Source of the DNA: Chlorobium sp. N1
Lineage (GTDB): Bacteria; Bacteroidota; Chlorobiia; Chlorobiales; Chlorobiaceae
Assembly (NCBI RefSeq): GCF_004332115.1
Contig: NZ_SJPA01000001.1
Location: forward strand, 558,001 to 622,000
DNA length: 64,000 nucleotides
Direction of reading: 5' to 3'
Below are positions 27,384-36,041 of the stretch, piece after piece (positions within the stretch are counted from its first letter, which is position 1; every line of letters starts with the position of its first letter). The notes below the pieces were generated by a model. It searched no databases. It saw only the letters and a program-made list of their open reading frames with translations, and was not told the origin of the DNA. Made by a program: the position numbers and the translations under genes.

Positions 27384-28337
27384 ATGAACGGCACCCGGAG
27401 GCTTGCGCTCCACATCGGGCTTTTCCTTGCCACCGTCCTCACCACCCTCTGGGCCGGGGTCGCCTGGTCCGGAGGAACCGTGCGGCTTGAGAACGCGGGA
27501 GCCTGCCTGCGCTCACTGCAGGGGGGCGCCGCCTACAGCGCGGGACTTCTCACCTTCCTCACCGTCCACGAGTTCGGCCACTACTTCGCCAGCCTGCGCC
27601 ACGGCGTCAGGGCCACCCTCCCCTACTACATCCCGGTCCCGCCGCTGCCCTCGCTGCTCAGCCTCGGCACGATGGGTGCCGTCATCAGGATCCGCGACAG
27701 GATGCCCGGCACGAAGGCCCTCCTCGACATCGGCGCCGCCGGCCCGCTCAGCGGGTTCATGGTCACGCTCGGCCTCCTCGTATGGGGGTTCCTCGCCCTG
27801 CCGGCAGTCGGCGCCGCCGAAGCGCACCCGCTTGCGGCGGCCGACGCCGGGGAGACGATCGTCTTCGGCCGGAACCTGCTCTGGATCATCCTCGAAAGGC
27901 TGCTCCGGCCGGAGGGCCCTGTCCCGATGAGCCAGCTCCCGCTGCACCCGCTGCTCTTCACCGGATGGATCGGCGCCTTCGTCACCGCCCTGAACCTTCT
28001 GCCGGCCGGACAGCTCGACGGAGGCCACGTCACCTACGCCATGTTCGGCCGGAGGGGCCACCGGCGGATCGCCCGCACGACGCTCTCGGCAATCACCCTC
28101 CTCGGCCTCCCCTCGATGCTTGAGCTGCTCCTGCCGGGCACGGTCCCGGGGGCCCTCCTGGCATGGTCCTGGCCGGGGTGGCTGCTCTGGGCCGCCATCA
28201 TCTGGAAGCTCCTCGGCACCGCCCATCCTCCGGCCCTCTCCGAGCGAAGGCTCGAGGGCGGGCGTCGCGCCGCCGGGTGGCTCACCGCCTCGGTCTTCCT
28301 CCTCACCTTCACCCCCGTTCCATTCAGCGTACTATGA
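27384..28337 (+). CDS. site-2 protease family (M50) membrane metalloprotease
   Basis: A 317-residue polytopic protein. HEFGH (His62, Glu63, His66) in a membrane helix and the distal AGQLDGGH (Asp near residue 213) provide the zinc site of the S2P family. It has no PDZ domain, unlike RseP, and matches the short S2P-like group with a cytosolic loop between the two active-site halves (residues about 130-190). The substrate is unknown. It overlaps folP by 4 bases (ATGA), which gives translational coupling. Confidence 0.88.
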   Translation: MNGTRRLALHIGLFLATVLTTLWAGVAWSGGTVRLENAGACLRSLQGGAAYSAGLLTFLTVHEFGHYFASLRHGVRATLPYYIPVPPLPSLLSLGTMGAVIRIRDRMPGTKALLDIGAAGPLSGFMVTLGLLVWGFLALPAVGAAEAHPLAAADAGETIVFGRNLLWIILERLLRPEGPVPMSQLPLHPLLFTGWIGAFVTALNLLPAGQLDGGHVTYAMFGRRGHRRIARTTLSAITLLGLPSMLELLLPGTVPGALLAWSWPGWLLWAAIIWKLLGTAHPPALSERRLEGGRRAAGWLTASVFLLTFTPVPFSVL

Positions 28338-29233
28338 ACGACGACGCCACGACCCCCTTCCGCTGCCGCAGCCGCACGCTCGACTTTTCCCTCGGGGCGA
28401 AGGTCATGGGCATCCTCAACACCACGCCCGACTCCTTCCACGACGGCGGCACCCTCGCCTCCTCCTCCGGCGGGCTCGACCTCGAGCGGGCGCTCGAACG
28501 GGCGCGGCGGATGCTGCGTGAGGGCGCCGACATCCTCGACATCGGCGGAGAGTCCACCCGGCCCGGAGCCGAGACCGTCGGTACCCCCGAGGAGATCCGG
28601 CGCACCGCGCCGCTCATCCGGCTCCTCCGCCGTGAAACCGACGCCGTCATCTCCATCGACACCTACAAGGCGGAGGTGGCCGAAGCGGCCCTCGAAGCCG
28701 GCGCCGACCTCGTCAACGACATCTCCGGGTTCTCGTTCGACGGCGCCATGGCGGGGGTCTGCCGTCGCTACGGCGCCGCGGCCGTCCTCATGCACACGGC
28801 CGTGCGTCCCGCCGAAATGCAGTGGAGCACCGGCACCACCGAAGGAGAGGGAGACATCGTCCGATCCGTCCGGGAGTTCCTCGCGGAGGCCGTGCGGCGC
28901 GCCGAGGATGCGGGGGTCCCCGACACCATCGTCGACCCCGGGTTCGGGTTCGGCAAGAGCGTCAGGGAGAACTTCGAACTCCTCCGCCGCCTCGGCGAGC
29001 TGCGCGCCGCCGGCCGGCCGATCCTTGCCGGGCTCTCGCGCAAGTCCTTTCTCGGCAAGGTCTCCGTTCCCGAAGGCGAAGCGGCACTGCCGACCGGGGA
29101 ACGCCTTCCGGCGACGATCTCCGCCGAGACCCTCGCGCTCGTGCAGGGAGCCGACATCATCCGGGCCCACGACGTGCGAGAAGCCAGGGCCTGCGTCATG
29201 GTGGTGCGGGCGATGCGCGAAGGAGCCGGCTGA
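28334..29233 (+). CDS. folP: dihydropteroate synthase
   Basis: FolP condenses p-aminobenzoate with hydroxymethyl-dihydropterin pyrophosphate in folate synthesis, the target of sulfonamides. The 299-residue protein shows MGILNTTPDSFHDGG, DILDIGGESTRPGAE, ISIDTYKAEVAE, LVNDISGFSFD, DPGFGFGKSV and GLSRKSFLG, all in order. The ATG lies in the stop of the upstream M50 gene. The pABA supplier, fused pabBC, is about 7 kb away in the same window. Confidence 0.97.
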   Translation: MNDDATTPFRCRSRTLDFSLGAKVMGILNTTPDSFHDGGTLASSSGGLDLERALERARRMLREGADILDIGGESTRPGAETVGTPEEIRRTAPLIRLLRRETDAVISIDTYKAEVAEAALEAGADLVNDISGFSFDGAMAGVCRRYGAAAVLMHTAVRPAEMQWSTGTTEGEGDIVRSVREFLAEAVRRAEDAGVPDTIVDPGFGFGKSVRENFELLRRLGELRAAGRPILAGLSRKSFLGKVSVPEGEAALPTGERLPATISAETLALVQGADIIRAHDVREARACVMVVRAMREGAG

Positions 29234-29267
29234 ATGCCGCCCGGCATGCGTCCCTACTGTTTTTTTT
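29234..29267 (+). terminator. possible terminator after folP
   Basis: atgcc-gccc-ggcat directly follows the folP stop, and an eight-T run starts 12 bases later. The distance between stem and T run makes this weak. Confidence 0.35.
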
Positions 29268-29346
29268 CTTACCTTACAAGCTTATAAGAGAGCAACCCCC
29301 AGAGCCGCCCCCATAGCGGACCCCGACTGAACCAAGCACCGTCAGG

Positions 29347-32300
29347 ATGTACCTCTCCAAGATCGAACTCTTCGGGTTCAAAAGCTTCGCGCACCGCGTC
29401 AGGATAAGCTTCGACAAGGGACTGACGGCCATCGTCGGGCCGAACGGCTGTGGCAAGACCAACGTGGTCGACGCCATCCGCTGGGTCCTCGGCGAGCAGA
29501 AGTCCTCGCTGTTGCGCTCGGCAAAGATGGAGAACATCATCTTCAACGGCTCGAAGAACCTCAAGCCGCTCAGCTTCACCGAGGTATCGCTCACCATAGA
29601 GAACACCCGCAACGTCCTGCCGACCGAGTATACGGAGGTCACCGTCACGCGCAGGATCTACCGCAACGGAGAGAGCGACTTCCTGCTCAACCAGGTCCCC
29701 TGCCGGCTCAAGGACATCCTCGACCTCTTCACCGACACCGGCATGGGCAGCGACGCCTACTCGGTGATCGAGCTGAAAATGATCGAGGAGATCATCAGCA
29801 ACAAGAGCGAGGAGCGCATGAAGCTCTTCGAGGAGGCCGCCGGCATCACCCGCTACAAGCAGCGCCGCAAGCAGACCTTCCGCCAGCTCGAGAGCGCCTC
29901 GCGCGACCTCAGCCGCGTCGACGACCTCCTCTCGGAGGTGGAAAAGAAGGTCCGCAGCCTGAAGCTCCAGGTCCGCAAGGCCGAAAAGCTCAAGGAGCTC
30001 AAGACAGAGCTGCGCGCGCTCGGCCTGGCGCTCTCGTGGAAACAGATGGAGGAGCTCCAGGAGAAGGTCGAACCGCTCGAAAAACGGATCCAGGAGGAGG
30101 AGAACCAGAACCACGAGCTCGCGGCCAGGATGGCCACCGAAGACAGCGCCATCCAGGAGGCCGAGGTACGCCAGCTCGAAGAGGAAAAAGCGCTTTCCGA
30201 CAGCCAGAAACGGGTGAACGCCTGCAACGAGGCGGTCCACGAACTCGAAAAACGCATCCTCCAGCAGGCCGAGCACGAAAAGAAACTGCACTCCGACATC
30301 GAGCGCGTCACTGCGCTTTCGGAGGAAAAGAGCCGGCAGATCGGGCGCGAACAGGCCGTTTCGGCGGAGCTTGAGGCCAAAAGGCCCGAAAGCGAGCGGA
30401 AGTGCAGCGAGCTGGAGGCGGCCTACCGGGCGCTCGCAAAGGAGCACGACCAGCTCAACGCCACGCTCCGCCGCCAGCGCGACACGCTCGCCCGGGAGCG
30501 CGCCGAGAGTGCCGAGCAGCAGAAAGAGGCCAACCGGCTCGCCATGCAGCGCCAGTCGCTCGAAGCCCGCCGCGAGCACCTCCGCGGCACGATTGAGAGG
30601 CTCGAGGCGAAAAAGAGGGCCGCCGAAGAGAAGCTCGAAACCTCAAAGCCCGAAGGCGACAGGCTGCGCCGGGATCTCGAGGCGAAAGGAGCGCTGAGGG
30701 AGGATGCGCGAAAGGAAGAAGAGGCCCTCGCCGAAAAACGCGAGAAACAGCTCGCCCTGCTCGAGTCGCTCAAAGAGGAGCTCCTGACGCTCCGCCAGTC
30801 GGCAGGAGGCATCCAGAACCGGATACTGCTCGCCAACTCCGTCCTCGACAGCTTCGAGGGGATGCCGGAGGGGATCGGGTTCCTGGAGAAGGAGCAGGAG
30901 AAGCGGGCGGGCATCGGCTGCATGACCGACCTCATCTCGACGGGCGAGGAACACCGCCGGGCCCTCAACGCCGCCCTCGGCGAGGCGATGAACTACTACG
31001 TCTCGAAGACGCTCGACGAGGCACGCGAAGGCGCCGCCGCGCTGCGCCGGAAAGGCAAGGGAAAGGTGCACTTCCTCGTACTCGAGCTCCTGAAGGCCAA
31101 AGCGGCCCGGCCGGCAGCGATCGAAGGGGCCCGCCCGGCCCTCGAGCTCCTTACGGCGCCCGCCGAGCTCGAGGGTGCGCTCGCGTTGATGCTCGAGGGC
31201 TGCTACGTCGTCCTTGACCTCGCCGCGGCAGAAGCGCTCGCATTCAAGCACCCGGAGGCGACCTTCGTCACGCCCGAAGGGGAGAAATTCTCCCTGCAGG
31301 GCACCCTCCTCGGCGGCAGCCCGAAAGGGAGCGAAGGACTCCGGCTCGGCAAGAAGACGGAACGCGACCGCCTCGAAAAAGAGCTCGCCTCGCTTGAGCG
31401 CTCGATCGGCGTGAAGGAGGAGGAGCGCAGGAGCGTCGAGGAAGGGCTGCAGGGGCTGAAGGGCGACCCGCTGCGGCGCACCATCTCCGAGCTGGGAAGC
31501 GCACTCTCGGCACTCGAGCGCCAGATCGCCCGCCACGAAGCCGAGGGCAACGCCCTCCGCCAGGAGATCGCCGGCGCACAGTCGGAAGCGCGCACCGCCG
31601 GCGAAGCCGAAGCTGCGGCCGCCGCGGAACTCGAAAAGCTCCTCCCCTCCCTCAAGGAGGGAGAGTCCGGCACCGAGCGCCGCCACGAGGCCATCGGGGC
31701 CCTGCAGGCGGAGCTCACCGAGCTCGAGGAGCGCCACCACGAGATGGGCCGCCAGGTGCAGAACCGCCAGAGCAGCTGGCGCGACGCCCTGCTCGAGCTC
31801 GAAAAGCTCCGGCTCGGAATCGAGGGCTCGAGGAAAAACCGTACCGCCCTCGAGGAGGAGGTCCGCCGCCTCAAAGAGGAGGAACAGACGGCAAGGGAAG
31901 CGCTCAAAGGGGGCGAGGGAGATGCCGCCGCCATGCAGCAGGAACTCGAAACGCTCATGGTGCAGGCCGCCACGGAGCAGAAGGCGCTGAACGAGAGGGA
32001 ATCGAACTACCGCCAGGAACAGGTCCGCCACCAGGACGCGCGCGCCGGGGTTCGCGAAATGAACCGCAAGCTCGAGGTCGGTCGCCAGCTGCTCGCGGCG
32101 CTCCGGGAGGAGCGCGCCGAAGTGAACCGCAAGCTCGACCACCTCTATACCGAGGTGCGCCTGAAGTACGGCCTCGAGCTCTCGACGATGGAGCGCCCCC
32201 CGATGGAGGGAACCGAAGAACCCGAAGCCGCCCTCAGGCGCCTCGAGGAGCTCGAGCGGCAGCGCGAGCAGTTCGGGGCCGTCAACGAGCTGGCGCTCGA

Positions 32301-32880
32301 GGAGTACGACACCGAAAAGGAGCGATTCGACTTCCTCACGGAACAGAAAGCCGACCTGGCCGCAGCCGAGACCCAGCTGAGGGAGACCATCGAGGAGATC
32401 AACCGCACCGCGCTCCGGAAGTTCGAGGAGACCTTCCGCGAGGTACGAAAGAACTTCACCACGATCTTCCAGGAGCTCTTCGACCCCCAGGACGAGGCCG
32501 ACCTGTTGATCCACACCGCCGAAGACCCGCTCGAGGCCCACATCGAGATCGTCGCCAAGCCGAAGGGCAAAAAGCCGCTCTCTATCGAGCAGCTCAGCGG
32601 AGGCGAGAAGGCGCTGACCGCCCTCTCGCTCCTCTTCTCCATCTACCTCGTCAAGCCGAGCCCCTTCTGCATCCTCGACGAGGTCGACGCGCCGCTCGAC
32701 GACGGCAACGTCGGACGGTTCGTCAAGCTCCTGAAAAAATTTGAGAATAACACCCAATTTATTATTGTTACGCACAACAAGAACACCATGGCCTCGTGCC
32801 AGGCGCTCTACGGCGTCACAATGGAGGAAGAGGGCGTATCGAAGCTGATACCGGTCCGACTCGAAAAAATCAGGCACTGA
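29347..32880 (+). CDS. smc: chromosome partition protein SMC
   Basis: The 1,177-residue SMC ATPase organises the chromosome as the core of condensin with ScpA and ScpB (scpB is near 44.4 kb). It has an N-terminal Walker A (IVGPNGCGKTNVVDAIRW) and two long coiled coils (about residues 170-490 and 660-1000, rich in Glu, Lys, Arg, Leu). A central hinge lies near residues 520-640 (GIGFLEKEQEKRAGIGCMTDL onward). The C-terminal head carries LSGGEKALTALSLLFSIY and the Walker B ILDEVDAPLDDGN. It heads a five-gene plus-strand series running to nth. Confidence 0.97.
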   Translation: MYLSKIELFGFKSFAHRVRISFDKGLTAIVGPNGCGKTNVVDAIRWVLGEQKSSLLRSAKMENIIFNGSKNLKPLSFTEVSLTIENTRNVLPTEYTEVTVTRRIYRNGESDFLLNQVPCRLKDILDLFTDTGMGSDAYSVIELKMIEEIISNKSEERMKLFEEAAGITRYKQRRKQTFRQLESASRDLSRVDDLLSEVEKKVRSLKLQVRKAEKLKELKTELRALGLALSWKQMEELQEKVEPLEKRIQEEENQNHELAARMATEDSAIQEAEVRQLEEEKALSDSQKRVNACNEAVHELEKRILQQAEHEKKLHSDIERVTALSEEKSRQIGREQAVSAELEAKRPESERKCSELEAAYRALAKEHDQLNATLRRQRDTLARERAESAEQQKEANRLAMQRQSLEARREHLRGTIERLEAKKRAAEEKLETSKPEGDRLRRDLEAKGALREDARKEEEALAEKREKQLALLESLKEELLTLRQSAGGIQNRILLANSVLDSFEGMPEGIGFLEKEQEKRAGIGCMTDLISTGEEHRRALNAALGEAMNYYVSKTLDEAREGAAALRRKGKGKVHFLVLELLKAKAARPAAIEGARPALELLTAPAELEGALALMLEGCYVVLDLAAAEALAFKHPEATFVTPEGEKFSLQGTLLGGSPKGSEGLRLGKKTERDRLEKELASLERSIGVKEEERRSVEEGLQGLKGDPLRRTISELGSALSALERQIARHEAEGNALRQEIAGAQSEARTAGEAEAAAAAELEKLLPSLKEGESGTERRHEAIGALQAELTELEERHHEMGRQVQNRQSSWRDALLELEKLRLGIEGSRKNRTALEEEVRRLKEEEQTAREALKGGEGDAAAMQQELETLMVQAATEQKALNERESNYRQEQVRHQDARAGVREMNRKLEVGRQLLAALREERAEVNRKLDHLYTEVRLKYGLELSTMERPPMEGTEEPEAALRRLEELERQREQFGAVNELALEEYDTEKERFDFLTEQKADLAAAETQLRETIEEINRTALRKFEETFREVRKNFTTIFQELFDPQDEADLLIHTAEDPLEAHIEIVAKPKGKKPLSIEQLSGGEKALTALSLLFSIYLVKPSPFCILDEVDAPLDDGNVGRFVKLLKKFENNTQFIIVTHNKNTMASCQALYGVTMEEEGVSKLIPVRLEKIRH

Positions 32881-32899
32881 AGGGTGCCGGGAAGCGTAC

Positions 32900-33601
32900 A
32901 TGCCCAGAAAACTTGTGTTGTTTGACATAGACGGAACGCTGCTCAACGTCGGCCCCGTCAACCGCCGGGTCATCCAGGATGCACTCCTGGAGGTCTACGG
33001 CACCGAAGGCAGCGCGGCGACCCACAGCTTCGCCGGCCGGATGGACAACGTCATCATCCGCGAGGTGCTCGAGGAGACGGAGCTCGCGGCGGAGGAGATC
33101 GAGGAGAAGTTCGACCGTGCCAAGGCGGCCTACATCCGCCTCTTCCGGGAGCGCGCCACCCCGGCCGACGTCACCCTCACGGAGGGCGTCGTCCCCCTGC
33201 TCGAACGGCTCGCCTCCCGCACGGACATCCTGGTCGGGCTCCTGACCGGCAACTTCGAAGCCTCCGGCCGCCACAAGCTGAAGCTGCCCGGCATCAACCA
33301 CTTCTTCCCCTTCGGCGCCTTCGCCGACGACGCGCCGCACCGCAACGACCTGCCCGCCGTGGCGGTCGAGAAGGCCCGGCAGCTCACCGGAGAGCGCTTC
33401 AGCGGCCACGACGTCGTCGTCATCGGCGACACCGAACACGACATCAACTGCGCCAGGGCGCACGGCGCCCTCGCGCTCGCCGTCGCCACCGGCACCTACT
33501 CCCTCGACCGGCTCCGTACGCACGAGCCCGACGTCCTGCTGGAAAACTTAAACCGGCCGGACATCGTTATAGGTGAGATACTCCGGCCTTCAACCATTTA
33601 A
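32900..33601 (+). CDS. HAD-family hydrolase, phosphoglycolate phosphatase-like
   Basis: A 233-residue HAD phosphatase with motif I LVLFDIDGTLL (Asp9, Asp11), motif II VGLLTGNFEAS (Thr), and motif IV VVIGDTEHDINCARAHG. The helical cap between residues 15 and 85 resembles Gph-type enzymes. Phosphoglycolate is a plausible substrate, though a strict anaerobe has less need of it. It starts 19 bases after smc and ends 12 bases before nusB. Confidence 0.87.
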   Translation: MPRKLVLFDIDGTLLNVGPVNRRVIQDALLEVYGTEGSAATHSFAGRMDNVIIREVLEETELAAEEIEEKFDRAKAAYIRLFRERATPADVTLTEGVVPLLERLASRTDILVGLLTGNFEASGRHKLKLPGINHFFPFGAFADDAPHRNDLPAVAVEKARQLTGERFSGHDVVVIGDTEHDINCARAHGALALAVATGTYSLDRLRTHEPDVLLENLNRPDIVIGEILRPSTI

Positions 33602-33613
33602 CACCGCTCTTTT

Positions 33614-34108
33614 ATGAAGACCTACCGTAGACAGATCCGTGAAAAGATCCTCCAGGCGCTCTATACCATGGAACTCCGCGAGACGGACATCGAATCTGCG
33701 GCCGACTGGCTCCTCACCCCCGAAATCAAGGGCGACCCCAATGCCATGAAGTTCTTCAACCTCCTCCTCGGCAGCATCAAGGGGAACAGGGAGGAGATCG
33801 ACCGGCTCATCGCGGCCCATACCTTCAACTGGGACATGAACCGCATCGCCATCATCGACAAGAACATCCTGCGCATGGCGCTCGCCGAGCTCCTCTACTG
33901 CGAGGACATTCCGCCGAAGGTATCCATCAACGAAGCCATCGAGATCGCCAAGAAGTTCAGCAGCACCGACAAGAGCAGCAAGTTCGTCAACGGCATCCTC
34001 GACGCCATCTTCAACGAACTGAAGGCCGAAGGGAAGATCCGGAAGAACGGCCGCGGCCTCATCAACCACTCCCCGGCCAAAGCGCAGAAAAGCGAACCGG
34101 AAACGTAG
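33614..34108 (+). CDS. nusB: transcription antitermination protein NusB
   Basis: NusB binds boxA RNA with NusE (S10) during rRNA antitermination. The 164-residue all-helical protein shows [16 protein letters not shown] at the N-terminus, [23 protein letters not shown] in the middle and [33 protein letters not shown], all standard. It carries a basic C-terminal tail. It sits inside the smc-to-nth series with short gaps on both sides. Confidence 0.96.
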   Translation: MKTYRRQIREKILQALYTMELRETDIESAADWLLTPEIKGDPNAMKFFNLLLGSIKGNREEIDRLIAAHTFNWDMNRIAIIDKNILRMALAELLYCEDIPPKVSINEAIEIAKKFSSTDKSSKFVNGILDAIFNELKAEGKIRKNGRGLINHSPAKAQKSEPET

Positions 34109-34119
34109 CCGCAAGCGTG

Positions 34120-34827
34120 ATGCCCGCCTTGACGACCCTTTCCGAAGAGCGCCGGATCGTCGCCGTCGGCGACATACACGGCTGCGTCCGGACGCTCGAG
34201 GCACTCCTCAGGGCGATCGAGCCGGGCCCCGACGACCAGCTGGTCTTCCTCGGCGACATGATCGACCGCGGCCCGTCCTCCCGCCAGGTGGTGGAACTGC
34301 TGCTCCGGCTCGAACGGCGCTGCAGCTGCCACTTCATCGCCGGCAACCACGAGCTCATGCTGCTCGAAGCCATCGCGACGGGGAACCCCGACGCCTGGCT
34401 CCGGAGCGGCGGCATGGCGACCGTCGAATCCTACGACGGGCTCCTGCCGATGGAGTTCCCTCCCGAACACCTCGGGCTCCTGCGGCGCTGCCGCACCCAC
34501 GTCGAGACCGAACACTACCTCTTCGTGCACGGCGGCATCGACCCCGAGCTCACCGTTGCCGAGAACCTCCGATTCCATGAACCCGAAACCTTCAGCTGGC
34601 GTCGTGAGCATCTCCAAAGCCCCTACCTCGAGGAAGGCGGCTTCCCCTGGGAAAAGACGGTGGTCTGCGGTCATACGCCCGTCCCCGCGCCGCTCCTGAC
34701 GGAGAACCTCATCGCCCTGGACACCGGCTGCGTCTTCACCGGGCGGGCGCACCTCGGAACGCTTTCGGCCATCATCCTCCCGGAACGGAGGATCATCAAC
34801 CGGAAAAACATCGAAACACACCCCTGA
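34120..34827 (+). CDS. metallophosphoesterase, PPP (serine/threonine phosphatase) type
   Basis: A 235-residue calcineurin-like phosphoesterase. It has the PPP signature blocks VAVGDIHGC, FLGDMIDRGPSS, FIAGNHELM, and later VHGGID and VVCGHTP. They give a full dinuclear metal site. Substrates may be phosphoproteins or dinucleoside polyphosphates (ApaH-like); sequence alone does not decide. A GTG directly precedes the chosen ATG. It lies 11 bases after nusB and 10 before nth. Confidence 0.9.
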   Translation: MPALTTLSEERRIVAVGDIHGCVRTLEALLRAIEPGPDDQLVFLGDMIDRGPSSRQVVELLLRLERRCSCHFIAGNHELMLLEAIATGNPDAWLRSGGMATVESYDGLLPMEFPPEHLGLLRRCRTHVETEHYLFVHGGIDPELTVAENLRFHEPETFSWRREHLQSPYLEEGGFPWEKTVVCGHTPVPAPLLTENLIALDTGCVFTGRAHLGTLSAIILPERRIINRKNIETHP

Positions 34828-34837
34828 CCCACGAACC

Positions 34838-35476
34838 ATGAGCCTCCGCCCGAAAGAGAAGATCGAATTCCTCCGCGAAGTCCTCGGAGCCCGCTACCCC
34901 GACCCGAAGAGCGAACTGGTCTTCAGCTCCCCCTTCCAGCTCCTCATCGCCACCATCCTGGCCGCCCAGTCCACCGACCGGCAGGTCAACGTCATTACGA
35001 AGGAGCTCTTCAGGGCGGCTCCCGACGCCGGGCGGATGGCATCGATGGAACTCGAGGAGGTCAAGGGGTACGTGCGCTCGATCAACTACTTCAACAACAA
35101 GGCGAAAAACATCCTCGCCGTCAGCCGGATCCTCATGGAGGAGCACGGAGGAGAAGTCCCCGAAAGCCGCGAAGAGCTCGAAAAGTTGCCGGGCGTCGGG
35201 CGCAAGACGGCCAACGTCGTACTCGCCGCAGCCTTCGGCCGGCCGGTCATGCCGGTCGACACCCACGTCCACCGGGTCTCGAACCGCATCGGGCTCTGCC
35301 GGACGGAAAAGGTCGAGGAGACCGAAGCGGCGCTCATGAAGATCATCCCCGAAGAGTGGGTGGTCGACTTCCACCACTACCTGCTCCTCTTCGGCCGCTA
35401 CACCTGCAAGGCGAAAAAGCCGGCCTGCCGGGAGTGCCCGGTACGCGAAATCTGCCGGAACCCCCAGGACACATGA
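34838..35476 (+). CDS. nth: endonuclease III
   Basis: Nth removes oxidised pyrimidines and nicks the abasic site. The 212-residue protein has the helix-hairpin-helix LPGVGRKTANVVLAAAFG with catalytic Lys near residue 123, PVDTHVHR with catalytic Asp near residue 141, and a C-terminal [4Fe-4S] loop C-x6-C-x2-C-x5-C (CKAKKPACRECPVREIC). It is the last gene of the smc series. A 10-bp hairpin follows 9 bases after the stop. Confidence 0.97.
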   Translation: MSLRPKEKIEFLREVLGARYPDPKSELVFSSPFQLLIATILAAQSTDRQVNVITKELFRAAPDAGRMASMELEEVKGYVRSINYFNNKAKNILAVSRILMEEHGGEVPESREELEKLPGVGRKTANVVLAAAFGRPVMPVDTHVHRVSNRIGLCRTEKVEETEAALMKIIPEEWVVDFHHYLLLFGRYTCKAKKPACRECPVREICRNPQDT

Positions 35477-35484
35477 ACGAAGAA

Positions 35485-35516
35485 GGCGCACGGTCCCCTG
35501 AACGGAACCGTGCGCC
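35485..35516. terminator. inverted repeat after nth, likely bidirectional terminator
   Basis: ggcgcacggt (35485-35494) and accgtgcgcc (35507-35516) form a perfect 10-bp stem around a 12-base loop. It lies between the convergent nth and the hypothetical gene. There is no T run, so termination efficiency is uncertain. Confidence 0.55.
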
Positions 35517-35547
35517 CTCGGGGAACGCCAGCCGGGAAGCAGTGCGA

Positions 35548-36000
35548 CTAGAGCAGCTCGATCTTCCGGTCGACGGCGTACTCCCACTCGCCCTCCGGAC
35601 GGTGGCGTTTACCCGCCCAGAGCTCGAGCGTGACCCCCCTCGGTGAGGGAATGGGAGAGGTGAAGATCTCGACCTGGAAGATGAACTCCTCGAGCAGGTC
35701 CGACCAGGCCTTTTCAAGCGAGCCTCCACCATACGCGCTGCACGCTTCAAGCCCCCCCTGGCCGGAGCGGAAATAGTCGGTAAGGTAGACGAAGCTGTCG
35801 GGCATGAGGAAGCCTCCGCGGAAGGTGCCGCGGGAGCGTTTGAGGCCGGGCAGCTCCACCCAGAACTCAAGCAGCGACTCCCCGTCGAGCTCGCGATCGG
35901 CGGCAAAGCGGCCGACAAGCTCGCGGACGGTGGTGGCGATGAGCGCACGGTTCTCGTCGCTGAGTTCGTGCATGGCGAAGTTCGGCGTATGGTCTCGCAT
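35548..36000 (-). CDS. conserved hypothetical protein
   Basis: A 150-residue soluble protein with no family I recognise. It has an N-terminal helical segment (ENRALIATTVRELVGRFAADREL), a middle with GLKRSRGTFRGGFLMPDSFVYLTDYF, and a C-terminal part ending EYAVDRKIELL. There is no signal peptide, Cys cluster or nucleotide motif. Codon use and length argue that it is real: the opposite frames lack start/stop structure and a terminator-like hairpin faces its 3' end. It lies 41 bases downstream of the pabBC stop on the same strand. Confidence 0.7.
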   Translation of the reverse strand: MRDHTPNFAMHELSDENRALIATTVRELVGRFAADRELDGESLLEFWVELPGLKRSRGTFRGGFLMPDSFVYLTDYFRSGQGGLEACSAYGGGSLEKAWSDLLEEFIFQVEIFTSPIPSPRGVTLELWAGKRHRPEGEWEYAVDRKIELL

Positions 36001-36041
36001 GGCGGATGGCGTGTCTGTTATGGGTTCGTCGGAAGGGGGAA